Of a DNA stretch of 64,000 bases, positions 17,313 through 26,548 are shown in pieces. Location of the stretch: positions 1-64,000 of the forward strand of contig NZ_QWLB01000002.1 of NCBI RefSeq assembly GCF_003574355.1, written 5' to 3'. A program made the translations under genes and the position numbers. Source of the DNA: Meiothermus granaticius NBRC 107808 (lineage in GTDB: Bacteria > Deinococcota > Deinococci > Deinococcales > Thermaceae). Below the pieces are notes generated by a model. It had not been told where the DNA came from. It did no database searches and was given only the letters and a program-made list of their open reading frames with translations. Numbering within the stretch: position 1 is the stretch's first letter; every line of letters begins with the position of its first letter.

Positions 17313-19163
17313 ATGCTGCCGCTAAAAGAAGACGATACTTACGCAGTTTTGTCCGATCAGGGGATGGTGGATGGGGGGGAGCGTGGCTTCTACCGACACG
17401 ATACCCGGTACCTCTCGCGCTATCGCTGGCGGTTGTCCAACTTCAGCCTGCTGGTTTCGCAAGCCCCCCGTCCCGACCACCTGGTGCAGCACTGGAGCTG
17501 GATCGAGGGGCCTTCGCAAACCGTGGGGCTGCGGCGCGAGCTGCGGCTATACCGGGGGGGGTTCCAGGACCGGCTCGAGCTCGAGAACACCTCGCTGGAG
17601 CCGCAATCGGTCGAGCTGAGCCTGGAGATTCAGGCCGATTTTGCCGATTTGTTTGAGGCCAGGGGCTGGCATACCCTGCAGCGCAGCGTAACTGGGCTGC
17701 ACTACACCGCCCAGGATGGCCTCGAGCTGGCCACACACCTGGAAATTGTGCCGGAGTCGCCCTCGTTGAACTGGGGATTCGCCCTACAGCCGAAGGAGAA
17801 GGTGTGCCTCGAGGTCAAGGCTCGCTTTCAAAGCCCCTTCGACGCTCAGGGGGCTCCATTGCCGAGCTATGCGGCTTGGATGGCCCGCTTTCCACACCGC
17901 TTGGAAAACCCGCAGGCTCAACGGGTGCTCGAGCAGGCCATCACCGATCTGCGAGCCCTGCTGTTCTCGCTGCCAGAGGGGTTATTCCCGGCAGCAGGGA
18001 TTCCCTGGTATGTCTGCCCCTTCGGACGCGACGCCCTGCTGACCGCCTACATGGCCCTGCCTTGGGCTGACGATGTCGCCAAGGGGGTTTTGACCTACTT
18101 GGCCAAGCACCAAGGGCAGACCACAGACCCCTTTCGCGACGAGGCGCCCGGCAAAATTTTGCATGAGGTTCGGCTGGGAGAGCTGTCTCGTACCGGCAAG
18201 GTACCGTTTAGCCGTTACTACGGAACCGTAGACGCCACCCCACTGTTCGTGCTGCTGCTGCACGAATATTGGCGCAGCACCGGGGATTTCACCCTGGTTC
18301 AGGCCCTTCAACCCCACTGGGAGGCGGCCTTAGCCTGGATGACCAGCTCCGCTGACCCCGATGGGGATGGGCTTTTGGAGTTTAGCCCTAACCAAAAGGG
18401 CCTTACTGTGCAGTCCTGGAAAGACTCCGGCGATTCCCAGAGCCACCGGGATGGTTCGCTGGCTCAGGGCGCGTTGGCGGTGTGTGAGGTGCAGGGCTAC
18501 GCCTACGCGGCCTATCAGGCCGCCGCCGAGTTTTATCAGGCTATAGGCCGGTCCGAGAAGGCACGGGCTTGGGAAGACCGCGCCGCGCGGTTGCAAGCCC
18601 AGTTCCACCAGAAGTTCTGGCTGCCCGAGCGGAACACCTATGCCATGGCTTTGGATGGGGAAAAGCGGCCTTTGGGGGTGCTGTCTTCCAACCCCGGTCA
18701 TCTGCTGTGGAGTGGGATTGTGCCTCAGGAGATGGCCCCGGCACTGGTACAGACCCTGCTCTCCCAGCCCCTGTGGAGCGGCTGGGGTTTGCGCACGCTG
18801 GGAGCAGGCGAGGTGCGTTATAACCCGCTTTCCTATCACAATGGTTCGGTCTGGCCGCACGACACCGCGCTCTTCGCGGGCGGGCTGTTGCGCTATGGCT
18901 TTTACGATGAGGCGCTGCAGGTGGCCGAGGCCCTCTTTCGCTTGGGGCTGACCCAGCCAGACCTGCGGCTGCCCGAACTGGTCGGGGGATATGCCCAGCA
19001 GGAGGGAGAGCCCCCCGTGCCCTACCCGGCGGCCTGCCGCCCCCAGGCCTGGGATGCCGCGGCGGTGGTCTATATGCTGCGGCTAACCCTCGAGATCAGC
19101 CGCAAAAAACCGCTGCAGGGTCTCTTGGCCCTGCGGGAGAAATCCTTAGCGGTGGAAGGCTGA
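17313..19163 (+). CDS. Glycogen-debranching-like glycosidase (amylo-alpha-1,6-glucosidase type)
   Basis: The 616-residue protein has an N-terminal glycogen-debranching domain of the bacterial/archaeal type (about 1-210; FYRHDTRYLSRYRW is typical) and a C-terminal alpha/alpha six-barrel (about 220-600). The barrel holds GIPWYVCPFGRDALLTAYM, DGDGLLEF and NGSVWPHDTALFAGGLLRYG, which match the acidic catalytic regions of this glycosidase clan. There is no signal peptide, so it acts in the cytoplasm on imported oligosaccharide or on stored glycogen. It starts 45 nt after the permease gene and closes the importer operon. Exact linkage specificity cannot be read from sequence; mannosylglycerate or trehalose-like substrates are alternatives. 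Confidence 0.8.
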   Translation: MLPLKEDDTYAVLSDQGMVDGGERGFYRHDTRYLSRYRWRLSNFSLLVSQAPRPDHLVQHWSWIEGPSQTVGLRRELRLYRGGFQDRLELENTSLEPQSVELSLEIQADFADLFEARGWHTLQRSVTGLHYTAQDGLELATHLEIVPESPSLNWGFALQPKEKVCLEVKARFQSPFDAQGAPLPSYAAWMARFPHRLENPQAQRVLEQAITDLRALLFSLPEGLFPAAGIPWYVCPFGRDALLTAYMALPWADDVAKGVLTYLAKHQGQTTDPFRDEAPGKILHEVRLGELSRTGKVPFSRYYGTVDATPLFVLLLHEYWRSTGDFTLVQALQPHWEAALAWMTSSADPDGDGLLEFSPNQKGLTVQSWKDSGDSQSHRDGSLAQGALAVCEVQGYAYAAYQAAAEFYQAIGRSEKARAWEDRAARLQAQFHQKFWLPERNTYAMALDGEKRPLGVLSSNPGHLLWSGIVPQEMAPALVQTLLSQPLWSGWGLRTLGAGEVRYNPLSYHNGSVWPHDTALFAGGLLRYGFYDEALQVAEALFRLGLTQPDLRLPELVGGYAQQEGEPPVPYPAACRPQAWDAAAVVYMLRLTLEISRKKPLQGLLALREKSLAVEG

Positions 19164-19188
19164 GGGGTTACCTCGAGGGTCTAAGGGT

Positions 19189-21468
19189 TTACCTCGAGGG
19201 GTGCCCCTTTTCACGGATTTCCCTGAGCATTTGGTCGCGGGTATACGTGGTGGAGAGAATCGGCTGGAGCTGAAGGTTGATGTTTTGCGATCCCACCGGC
19301 ACCGTTGCGATGTTGCCGTTTACAGTGTACCAGGCGAAGAGATCCCCCGCGTCTTGCTGGCCGTTGCCGTTGACATCCTTCCAGGCCGAGACCCGGTAGC
19401 CGATCACCCCAGAGTCCAGGTTATCCCGCCGGTATGGGGCGGCCAGCCCACTTTGGCCGATCCCCAGCGGGTTGAAGTCTGGGGTGATGGTCAGTGGGGT
19501 TTGTGAGGTCACCGCATCGAAATAGATCTTGGTCCCTTGAATATCTCGTGCGGGGCTAGGGGTGGCCGGAACCACGTTCACCACCACGGTGGTGCTGGCA
19601 CTTACCCCACCGCCACTGCCGCTGATGGTCAGGGAATAAGCCCCGCTGGCAGGGCTACCAGAGAGGCCCAGGGTCAGGGTTGCGTTGTTGCCGCTCACGC
19701 TGGAACTGCTCAGGGTGGCGCTAAGCCCGCTGGGGACACCGCTCAGGCTCAGGGTTACGGGGTCACTAAAGTTGGTTCGGATGATGCTCAGGCTCACGCT
19801 CACACTGGCGCTATTGCCCAGGGTGAGGGTTACCGCACTGGGGCTGGCGCTTAGGGCCAGGCCCTTCTGGGGAGTGGGGGGGCTGAGCTGATTGAGGGCG
19901 GCGCCAGCATCGATCAGCCCTGCGCCACAGTTGCCGCCGCAGGAGCCGATGGCCTTGGCGGTGCTCTTGAGGATGCTCAGGGCCTCTCCTGCGCCCAGGC
20001 TGGGTTTGATGGCTTTCATCAGGGCGATCACCCCGGCCACGTGGGGCGCGGCTTGTGAGGTGCCGGCCAGGAAGCCGTAGCTGTTGTTGTTGATGGTGCT
20101 GAGGATGCCGTTGCTCGCATCCCCCCCAGGGGCCATCAGGTCAATGCGAGGACCGGTATTGGAGTAGGAAGCGCGGTTGCCATTGCGGTCGGTAGCCCCT
20201 ACCGTGATCACCCCGGAGCAGCTGGCTGGGGTAAAGGTGGTGGCGTCCACACTGCTGTTGCCCGCAGCCACGGTGAGGATGGCCCCCTGGCCCAGCGCGT
20301 CGTTGATGGCGCTTTGCAGGGCAGGGGAGTCGCTGCAGCGGCCTGGGCCGCCCAGCGACAGATTGAGGATGGCCGCGGGGTTGGGGTTGTTGGGGACCCC
20401 GCTTACCGCGAGCCCGGCCGCCCAGCGCAGCCCATCAATGATGTCGGCAGTGGTGCCCCCGTTGGCTGAGATCACCCGCACCGGCAGAATTCGGGTATTC
20501 CAACCGACCGCGGCGATGCCTTTGGCGTTATTGGTGGCCGCACCGATGATCCCAGCCACATGGGTGCCGTGGAACTCCCCCCCGGTATCGGTGTCCTCTG
20601 GGTTGGGGCCTCGAGGCCCTCCGTTGTTGGAGTCGGAGATGAAGTTGTAGCCGGGGACCAGCTTGCTGCTCAGGTCCTCGTGGCTCGAGACGATCCCGGT
20701 GTCGAGCACCGCCACCACCACGCTCGCCGAGCCTTTGGTGAGGTCCCAGGCGGCAGGAACGTTGATGGCGGGGAGGTTCCACTGATCGGGGAAGCGAGGG
20801 TCATTGGGGGTGGCTTGGGGCCGCAGGATGAAGTTGGGTTGGGCGTATTCCACGTCGGAGCGCCCTTGCAGCTCGTTCAGGCATTGGAGTACGGCTTCGC
20901 GGGTTGGGGTTGTGCGGTAGAGATAGGTGTTGGCCAGGCTCAGGGGGCGCACCTGCTGAAGCTGGATCCCACCGGCCGAGAGGGTTTGCACCGATTGCAG
21001 GCTCACCCCGCTCCTGAACTTGACGATCAGCTCGCCCGGTACAAACTCGCTCTGGGCCAGGCTGCTGGCTGCCGCCCCCACACTGACCGTGCCGCTGATG
21101 CTGTTGGTTCCACCTGTGGAAGCGGGCTGAACGTTTACGCTAAGGGTTGCCTTCTGGCTGGAATCGGCCACGCTTTGGGCGGTGATGACCGTCGAGCCTG
21201 GGGCTTGGGCGCTCAGCAAACCGGTCGTACTGATGGAGGCAACCCCTGGGTTGCTGCTGCTCCAGGTGACCGCGATGTTGCTGCTCCCGCTCACGTTGGC
21301 GCTGAGCTGCACCTGGCTACCCACGACGAGGTTGAGCGGATTGGGCGAGGCGATGCTCACACTCACGGTTTTAGAGCCGGAGGAACACGCAGCCAGGATC
21401 AGCAAAAGTGCTGCTATGGGAAGGGAAATATGGCTTTTGCGCACCCTGCCAGAATAAACCGGCCCCAC
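19189..21468 (-). CDS. Subtilisin-like (S8) lipoprotein protease with Big-type domain
   Basis: The protein (759 residues from the GTG at 21468; a GTG at 21444 is also possible) has a lipoprotein signal with lipobox LAAC (Cys28). Then come a bacterial Ig-like domain (about 33-115), an inhibitor-like propeptide (about 140-215, GELIVKFRSGV ... YAQPNF) and a subtilisin domain (about 225-525). The catalytic triad is Asp256 (VLDTG), His303 (HGTHVAG) and Ser471 (GTSQAAPHVAG), with oxyanion Asn404. The C-terminal part has an Ig-like beta domain and an unassigned end (SAWKDVNGNGQQD). It should be anchored outside the cytoplasm and digest protein. The GTSQ variant of the serine motif is uncommon but known in the family. 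Confidence 0.9.
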   Translation of the reverse strand: MGPVYSGRVRKSHISLPIAALLLILAACSSGSKTVSVSIASPNPLNLVVGSQVQLSANVSGSSNIAVTWSSSNPGVASISTTGLLSAQAPGSTVITAQSVADSSQKATLSVNVQPASTGGTNSISGTVSVGAAASSLAQSEFVPGELIVKFRSGVSLQSVQTLSAGGIQLQQVRPLSLANTYLYRTTPTREAVLQCLNELQGRSDVEYAQPNFILRPQATPNDPRFPDQWNLPAINVPAAWDLTKGSASVVVAVLDTGIVSSHEDLSSKLVPGYNFISDSNNGGPRGPNPEDTDTGGEFHGTHVAGIIGAATNNAKGIAAVGWNTRILPVRVISANGGTTADIIDGLRWAAGLAVSGVPNNPNPAAILNLSLGGPGRCSDSPALQSAINDALGQGAILTVAAGNSSVDATTFTPASCSGVITVGATDRNGNRASYSNTGPRIDLMAPGGDASNGILSTINNNSYGFLAGTSQAAPHVAGVIALMKAIKPSLGAGEALSILKSTAKAIGSCGGNCGAGLIDAGAALNQLSPPTPQKGLALSASPSAVTLTLGNSASVSVSLSIIRTNFSDPVTLSLSGVPSGLSATLSSSSVSGNNATLTLGLSGSPASGAYSLTISGSGGGVSASTTVVVNVVPATPSPARDIQGTKIYFDAVTSQTPLTITPDFNPLGIGQSGLAAPYRRDNLDSGVIGYRVSAWKDVNGNGQQDAGDLFAWYTVNGNIATVPVGSQNINLQLQPILSTTYTRDQMLREIREKGHPSR

Positions 21469-21555
21469 CAGGAGAGAGGTGAGGAAGATATAAAAGTTCT
21501 TCAGCCATTCTGGCCCGACGGGTCTAACCTGGGCCGGCCTGGCTGGGTTGAAGGG

Positions 21556-22200
21556 CTATTTCTTCAGACTGACCAGCTCGAGGGTCACCCCTGCGGTGAC
21601 GCTCTTAACCATTCCCACCCCCTTGGCGTACCAACTGGTGGACTGAATGGTGTTGCTGGGCAGATCTCTGGTTTTCCCGCCTACGTTCATGCCCATCTTC
21701 AGGGTGGAGGTGCTCTCGACCTTCAAGGCCTTAAAGGTTCCCGCCGGTACGGTAATGGTTTCCAAACCCACCGCTTTGTTGAGGGTCTCCATATGGTCGG
21801 TGAGGGTGCCACCGCTCATTGCACCCTCGAGGGTGAAGCTGTAGCTCCACTGGCTGCCGACCCCGAGGGTGTTGGGGAGCATCACCCCCTTGCGCCCTAC
21901 GGTTTTGAAGTTCACCGACTGGTTCTGCCCTCCCAGGTTGGAGCTGGCGAACTCGAGCGCGGCCAACCCACCCGCCTCGCATTTCCAGCGGGTTTCCACC
22001 GAACCGTTGCTCAGTTGGGTAACGTAGGTAAACCCCGCGGGCGAAACCCCGCTGAAGCGCATGGTTTGGGTTTTACCCTCGGGGCTGGATTTATAGGTCC
22101 AGACCCAGCCCTCCTTTACCGGGAAGTAGGCTTGTTCACACCCAGCCCACCCCATCCCCAACAGGGCAACTCCAAGCACAGCCGCAAGTCCCTTCAGCAT
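21556..22200 (-). CDS. Putative lipoprotein of unknown function
   Basis: The 214-residue protein has a signal sequence ending in the lipobox-like GWAGC (Cys21) and a mature beta-rich domain beginning YFPVKEGWVWTYKS. The stretch FPVKEGWVWTYKSSPEG and the later TVPAGTFKALKVES resemble secreted proteins of the DUF3108-like type seen beside lipoproteins in many bacteria, but I cannot assign a function. The start has GGAGG 6 nt upstream. It is probably anchored in the envelope. The neighbouring genes on the same strand (DMT exporter upstream, protease downstream) do not point to a shared pathway. Confidence 0.7.
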   Translation of the reverse strand: MLKGLAAVLGVALLGMGWAGCEQAYFPVKEGWVWTYKSSPEGKTQTMRFSGVSPAGFTYVTQLSNGSVETRWKCEAGGLAALEFASSNLGGQNQSVNFKTVGRKGVMLPNTLGVGSQWSYSFTLEGAMSGGTLTDHMETLNKAVGLETITVPAGTFKALKVESTSTLKMGMNVGGKTRDLPSNTIQSTSWYAKGVGMVKSVTAGVTLELVSLKK

Positions 22201-22247
22201 CTCGGCCTCCTTGGGGTCATCTTAGACTGTAGGGCGTTATACCGGTG

Positions 22248-23141
22248 TTACGCTCGAGTTCCCAGCACCGCCAGGCCCACCCCCGTCAACAGCACCCCAG
22301 CCCCCAACAGCACCTGCGGCCCCGGCAACTCCTTGAACAGCCAGTAGGCCCATAGGCTAGCCCCCAAGGGCTCGAGCAGGATCACCAGCGTGACCAGTAC
22401 CGGCGCCACCCAACGCACCGCCCAGTTGAAGCTGCTGTGCCCCAGGAGCTGTGGAACCAGGGCCATCAGGGCAATCCATAAGTAGGTCTGGGGCGGATAG
22501 CCGGTGTAGGGGGTGTGGAATAGCAGCGGGACGGGCAGCAAAACCAGAGCGGCCGTGCTGTAGGCGGCCGCGATATAGAGCCCGATACCAAGACCCCGGT
22601 GCTGGGCTTCTCGGCCCAGCAGAAAGTAAAACGAGGCCGCAACCCCACCCAGCACTGCCAGAAGGTTGCCCAAAGCGGGGTTGGTGCCAGGGTTTGAGGA
22701 GTCCCCCAGGGCAATGACCGCCCCTCCGAGCACCGCCAGGGCGATCCCGCCAAGGGTGAGGGGTTTGGGGGCCTGGCCGAGCCAGACCCAGGATATGAGG
22801 GCCACCCACACCGGATTGGTGTTGACCAAGGTTACGCTGGCCGCGATGGAGGTCAGGGAGATTGAGGTGATCCAGGTGGCGAAGTGAAGGGCCAAAAACC
22901 CTCCCGCCAAGAGGGCGTATCCCCAGGCCCCAGGCTGGGGCCGGGCATCCCTCAGGCCACGCCACGCCGGCAGCAAGAGCAGCCCAGCCAGGCTCAGCCG
23001 CAGGGCGCTCATCACCAGGCTGAACCCCGGGCTTTGGGTACCGGCGGCCTCGGTGGCCAGCCGCACCAAGATCGAGCCAAAGGAGATCGCCAGAACTCCG
23101 CCGAGCAGCACCAGCACCAAGGTAGAGATTGCAGGCCGCAT
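22248..23141 (-). CDS. EamA/DMT-superfamily metabolite exporter
   Basis: The 297-residue protein has ten predicted membrane segments in two repeats, the form of the EamA (drug/metabolite transporter) family. Typical pieces are SILVRLATEAAG in segment 1, LHFATWITSISLTSIAASVTLVNTNPV in the first repeat and QLLGHSSFNWAVRWVAPVLV in the second. The cargo is unknown; family members export amino acids, nucleotides or drugs. The start at 23141 lies 7 nt after a -10 box TACAAT (23154-23149), so the mRNA is probably leaderless. Confidence 0.85.
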   Translation of the reverse strand: MRPAISTLVLVLLGGVLAISFGSILVRLATEAAGTQSPGFSLVMSALRLSLAGLLLLPAWRGLRDARPQPGAWGYALLAGGFLALHFATWITSISLTSIAASVTLVNTNPVWVALISWVWLGQAPKPLTLGGIALAVLGGAVIALGDSSNPGTNPALGNLLAVLGGVAASFYFLLGREAQHRGLGIGLYIAAAYSTAALVLLPVPLLFHTPYTGYPPQTYLWIALMALVPQLLGHSSFNWAVRWVAPVLVTLVILLEPLGASLWAYWLFKELPGPQVLLGAGVLLTGVGLAVLGTRA

Positions 23142-23148
23142 GCTGAGG

Positions 23149-23154
23149 ATTGTA
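23149..23154 (-). promoter_or_regulatory. -10 box TACAAT of the DMT exporter gene, leaderless
   Basis: TACAAT on the minus strand ends 7 nt before the ATG at 23141, placing the transcription start at about the start codon. No clear -35 box was identified. Confidence 0.55.
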
Positions 23155-23171
23155 GGGGCTGGGAGTGCCCC

Positions 23172-24182
23172 CTAGGCCGAGAACTCGAGCTTCATCCGCA
23201 TCCAGGGGGCGGAGTTGTGGAAGTTGGCCACCGCACTGCCGGGGGGTACCAGGGCATCGCAAGCCGCGCGGATGGAGTCGTCTAGCTTCATCTCCATGAC
23301 CGGAAGGAGGTGCTCGAGCTGCTCTACTGTGCGCGGCCCGATGATCGGCGCGGTGATGCCGGGCTGGTCCTTGGCCCACAGGATGGCCAGTTGGGCCGGG
23401 TCATAACCGGCTTCGCGGGCCAGCCCCACGAAGCGATTGCCGACCCGGACGGCCCGCTCGCTCACCCGCTCGGCGTAAATGCCCCCGCGCAAGGCGGCCC
23501 TCGAGCCCTCAGGCCGGAGGTCTTGGTCGGCATAGCGACCAGCCAGAATTCCCATGGCCAAGGGTGACCAAGGCAGGATGGCCAGGGTATAGGCTTGGGC
23601 CATGGGGATCAGCTCGTTTTCGATGCGCCGGTCGAGCAGGTTGTAGGGGGGTTGTTCGGAAACAAAGCGCACGTACCCCTTCAACTCGCTGATCAGAAGC
23701 CCCTCCAGCACCTTCCAAGCCGGGGCCGTCGAGCTGCCGATATAGCGAACTTTGCCCGAGCGCACCAGGTCGGTGAGGGCTGCCAGGGTCTCGTCAATCG
23801 GCATATCGAAGACCGGGCGGTGGAGCTGGTAGAGGTCAATGTGGTCGGTCCCCAGGCGCTTGAGGGAATCCTCACAGGCTTTGAGCAGGTGCAGGCGGGA
23901 GTTGCCCCGGTCATTGGGCCCCGGCCCGGTCGGGTAGTGGGCCTTGGTGGCGATGAAGGCCTCATCGCGGCGCCCGCTTTGCTTGAGGGCTTTCCCGAGG
24001 ATTCGCTCGGCTTCGCCGCCTTTATAGCTGTTGGAGGTGTCAATCAGGTTGATTCCCGCATCCAGCGCCCGCAGGATCATCCGCACGGACTCGTCTTCCC
24101 CGGTGGGGTTGAGGATGTTGTCGGTGCCGAGCGCCAGCGGGGCCACCTTGACCCCGGTTCGACCTAAATTGCGATATTCCAT
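23172..24182 (-). CDS. Aldo/keto reductase
   Basis: The 336-residue protein is a TIM-barrel NADPH-dependent oxidoreductase. The start [20 protein letters not shown] is characteristic, and the catalytic tetrad can be followed: Asp in NLIDTSNSY, the Tyr four residues later, Lys in FIATKAHY and His in YQLHRPV. The NADPH-binding end is seen in [15 protein letters not shown]. The start at 24182 has AGGGAAG upstream and matches the family start. The gene follows the SDR gene by 28 nt on the same strand, so the two may be cotranscribed. The carbonyl substrate is unknown. Confidence 0.88.
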   Translation of the reverse strand: MEYRNLGRTGVKVAPLALGTDNILNPTGEDESVRMILRALDAGINLIDTSNSYKGGEAERILGKALKQSGRRDEAFIATKAHYPTGPGPNDRGNSRLHLLKACEDSLKRLGTDHIDLYQLHRPVFDMPIDETLAALTDLVRSGKVRYIGSSTAPAWKVLEGLLISELKGYVRFVSEQPPYNLLDRRIENELIPMAQAYTLAILPWSPLAMGILAGRYADQDLRPEGSRAALRGGIYAERVSERAVRVGNRFVGLAREAGYDPAQLAILWAKDQPGITAPIIGPRTVEQLEHLLPVMEMKLDDSIRAACDALVPPGSAVANFHNSAPWMRMKLEFSA

Positions 24183-24210
24183 GATCTTCCCTTTGCCAAG
24201 CTTACAGCGG

Positions 24211-24951
24211 TTAGCGGGCGGCAAAGCCCGCATCTACCAGCACCAACGAACCAGTCATATAGCTGGCCTTCTCCGAGGCCAAGAAAAGCACCATATGGGC
24301 GATTTCCACCGGCTCGGCCAGGCGGCCCATGGGCACAGTGGCGGCCAGGCGGGCCATCAACTCTGGGGTCACCGGCTCGGTGCGCTCCGAGCGGAGCATG
24401 GGGGTATTAACCTCTCCGGGGCACACCGCATTGACCCGGATGCCTTCGGTGGCGTGCTCGAGGGCCAAGGCGCGGGTTAGGTTGTGCACTGCGCCCTTGC
24501 TGGCACAGTAGGCCGCCACCCCTACAGCCCCCAGATCCCCCCAGATAGAGCCGAAGTTGACGATGGCCCCCCCTCGAGGCTTCATGGCCCGGATCGCCGC
24601 CCGGCACATGAAGAAGGTCCCGTTCAGGTTGACACCCATAATGCGATTCCAGGCTTCGTCGCTGGTATCCTCACCCCTCGAGCGCACGATCACCCCGGCC
24701 GCATTGACCAGCACATCGAGCTGCCCGTGCTGGGCCAGGGTTTGCTCTACCGCCGCCGCGCAAAACCTCGAGTCGCTCACGTCGCCGATAAGGGCCTGAC
24801 CGCCGGTCTCTCTGGCCACCTGAGCTGCCAACTCAGCGTTGCGGTCCACGATCACTACCCGGGCCCCGGCCTCGGCGAACCCTTGGGCAGTGGCCGCGCC
24901 CATTCCCGAGGCCCCGCCGGTTACGATGACCACCTTGTCCTTGAATTCCAT
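24211..24951 (-). CDS. Short-chain dehydrogenase/reductase
   Basis: The 246-residue protein has the classical SDR pattern: the NAD(P) motif TGGASGMG (about 11-18), VNAAGV in the middle, catalytic Ser (NFGSIWG) and YxxxK (YCASK), and the C-terminal [11 protein letters not shown]. An Asp (IVDRN) at the end of the second strand favours NAD(H) over NADP(H). It is cytoplasmic. It probably forms a unit with the aldo/keto reductase gene that follows. The substrate is not evident; sugars, polyols or hydroxy acids are usual for close types. Confidence 0.88.
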   Translation of the reverse strand: MEFKDKVVIVTGGASGMGAATAQGFAEAGARVVIVDRNAELAAQVARETGGQALIGDVSDSRFCAAAVEQTLAQHGQLDVLVNAAGVIVRSRGEDTSDEAWNRIMGVNLNGTFFMCRAAIRAMKPRGGAIVNFGSIWGDLGAVGVAAYCASKGAVHNLTRALALEHATEGIRVNAVCPGEVNTPMLRSERTEPVTPELMARLAATVPMGRLAEPVEIAHMVLFLASEKASYMTGSLVLVDAGFAAR

Positions 24952-25061
24952 CGCGCCTCACTTTCGTGCTGATGCGATTGTATGGAGGCCCCTGGGCGCG
25001 GTCAATGCGGAGAGGCGCCCCCTGCGGCCCACCTGTTATGCTGTGGGCGTCAGGAGGCCAG

Positions 25062-26189
25062 ATGGTACGGATCGCTGTGCCAAGGGAGACCGCACCGGGG
25101 GAGCGCCGGGTGGCCCTCACGCCGGAGGTGGTGGCTCGGCTGGTGAAGGAGGGTTGGCAGGTCAGGCTCGAGCGCGGAGCCGGGGCCGGGGCATTTTTCA
25201 GCGATGAGGGCTACGCGGCAGCAGGGGCAGAGCTCGTCCCTCGAGAGGGGGTGTTTGAGGAGGCCCAGGTGGTGTTTGGCGTGCAGCCCTTGGAAAAGCC
25301 TGAGCTGGAGCGCCTGCCCCCAGGGACCATCCTGGCCAGCTTGATGTATCCCCAGCGGGATCTCGAGCGGGTGCGGACTCTGGCGGAGCGGGGCCTCTCG
25401 GCCCTGGCCCTGGAGCTGATTCCCCGCATCACCCGGGCCCAGAGCATGGATGTGCTCTCCTCTCAGGCCACCGTTGCAGGATATGTGGCGGCCCTGATCG
25501 CCGCCCGCAACAGCCCACGCTTTTTCCCCATGCTTACCACCGCTGCCGGAACGGTGCGCCCCGCCAAGGTGCTGGTGATGGGGGTGGGAGTGGCTGGGTT
25601 GCAGGCCATCGCCACGGCCAAGCGGCTGGGGGCGGGGGTCTGGGCCTATGACGTGCGCAAGGCGGCGGCTGAACAAGCCCTCTCGTTGGGGGCTAAGGTC
25701 ATCGAGCTGCCCATCAGTGCGGAAGGCGAGGGGGGGTATGCTCGCCAACTCACCGAGGAGGAGCAGCGCCTGCAACAACAAGCCCTGGAGGGGGAGGTGG
25801 CCAAGATGGATGTGGTGATCACCACCGCCCAGATTCCTGGGCGCAGGGCCCCAACCTTGCTCACCCAGAGCATGGTGGCGCGAATGAGCCCCGGAGCGGT
25901 GGTGGTTGATCTGGCGGCGGAGTCGGGCGGCAACTGCGAGCTCACCCGACCGGGCGAAGGGGTGGAGGTAGGGGGGGTGAAGGTGATTGGGCCGCTCAAC
26001 CTGCCCAGCGAGCTGGCGGTTCATGCCAGCGAGATGTACGCCAAAAACCTCTACAACCTGGCCAAGCTGCTGCTCAAAAATGGGGGGCTCGAGCCCGATT
26101 GGAGCGATGAGGTTTTGGCTGGCGCCCTCCTGACCCAGGGGGGCCAGGTGCGGCACGGCCCAACCCGCGAGCTGCTCGAGAAGGCATAG
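25062..26189 (+). CDS. pntAA: NAD(P) transhydrogenase subunit alpha part 1
   Basis: The 375-residue protein is the soluble NAD(H)-binding domain I of proton-translocating transhydrogenase, related to alanine dehydrogenase. It starts MVRIAVPRETAPGERRVALTP and has the Rossmann loop VLVMGVGVAGLQAIATAKRLG (about 165-185) and the mobile-loop region. A glutamine/arginine pair for nucleotide contact lies in SMDVLSSQATVAGY. Split alpha subunits are usual in Thermus, Rhodospirillum and relatives. The start at 25062 follows AGGAGG. It is the first gene of pntAA-pntAB-pntB. Confidence 0.93.
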   Translation: MVRIAVPRETAPGERRVALTPEVVARLVKEGWQVRLERGAGAGAFFSDEGYAAAGAELVPREGVFEEAQVVFGVQPLEKPELERLPPGTILASLMYPQRDLERVRTLAERGLSALALELIPRITRAQSMDVLSSQATVAGYVAALIAARNSPRFFPMLTTAAGTVRPAKVLVMGVGVAGLQAIATAKRLGAGVWAYDVRKAAAEQALSLGAKVIELPISAEGEGGYARQLTEEEQRLQQQALEGEVAKMDVVITTAQIPGRRAPTLLTQSMVARMSPGAVVVDLAAESGGNCELTRPGEGVEVGGVKVIGPLNLPSELAVHASEMYAKNLYNLAKLLLKNGGLEPDWSDEVLAGALLTQGGQVRHGPTRELLEKA

Positions 26190-26212
26190 CCCACAAGGCT
26201 GGAGGTAGGTGA

Positions 26213-26536
26213 ATGGACACAACTTGGGCTGCTGTATATATCTTCCTGCTGGCCGCGTTTACGGGGTATGAGGTCATCAGCCGGGTTCCGGTGATCTTGC
26301 ATACCCCGTTGATGTCGGGCTCTAACTTCATTCACGGCATCGTGCTGGTGGGGGCTATGGTGGTGCTGGGGCGGGCCCAGACCCCGCTCGAGCAGGCCAT
26401 TGGCTTTATAGGGGTGGTGCTGGGGGCCGCCAACGCGGCTGGAGGATATGCGGTCACCGAGCGGATGCTCGAGATGTTTGAGCGAAAGCCTAAGCCTGAA
26501 AATCGAGAGCCCAAAGCCAAGCCCCCTACCGAGTAG
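26213..26536 (+). CDS. pntAB: NAD(P) transhydrogenase subunit alpha part 2
   Basis: The 107-residue protein has three hydrophobic helices (about 4-20, 34-52 and 60-85) and a charged Pro/Lys-rich C-terminus. GYEVISRVPVILHTPLMSGSNFIHG is the hallmark of the membrane part (domain II) of the split alpha subunit. It forms the proton channel with PntB. It lies 23 nt after pntAA and 12 nt before pntB in one operon. Confidence 0.93.
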   Translation: MDTTWAAVYIFLLAAFTGYEVISRVPVILHTPLMSGSNFIHGIVLVGAMVVLGRAQTPLEQAIGFIGVVLGAANAAGGYAVTERMLEMFERKPKPENREPKAKPPTE

Positions 26537-26548
26537 CGTTGCGTGATT

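Noticed and set aside
20560-22347. 595-codon open frame antisense to the subtilisin-like gene and the lipoprotein
   Set aside because: It spans two well-supported genes on the other strand and its translation is low-complexity Gly/His/Gln/Arg-rich.
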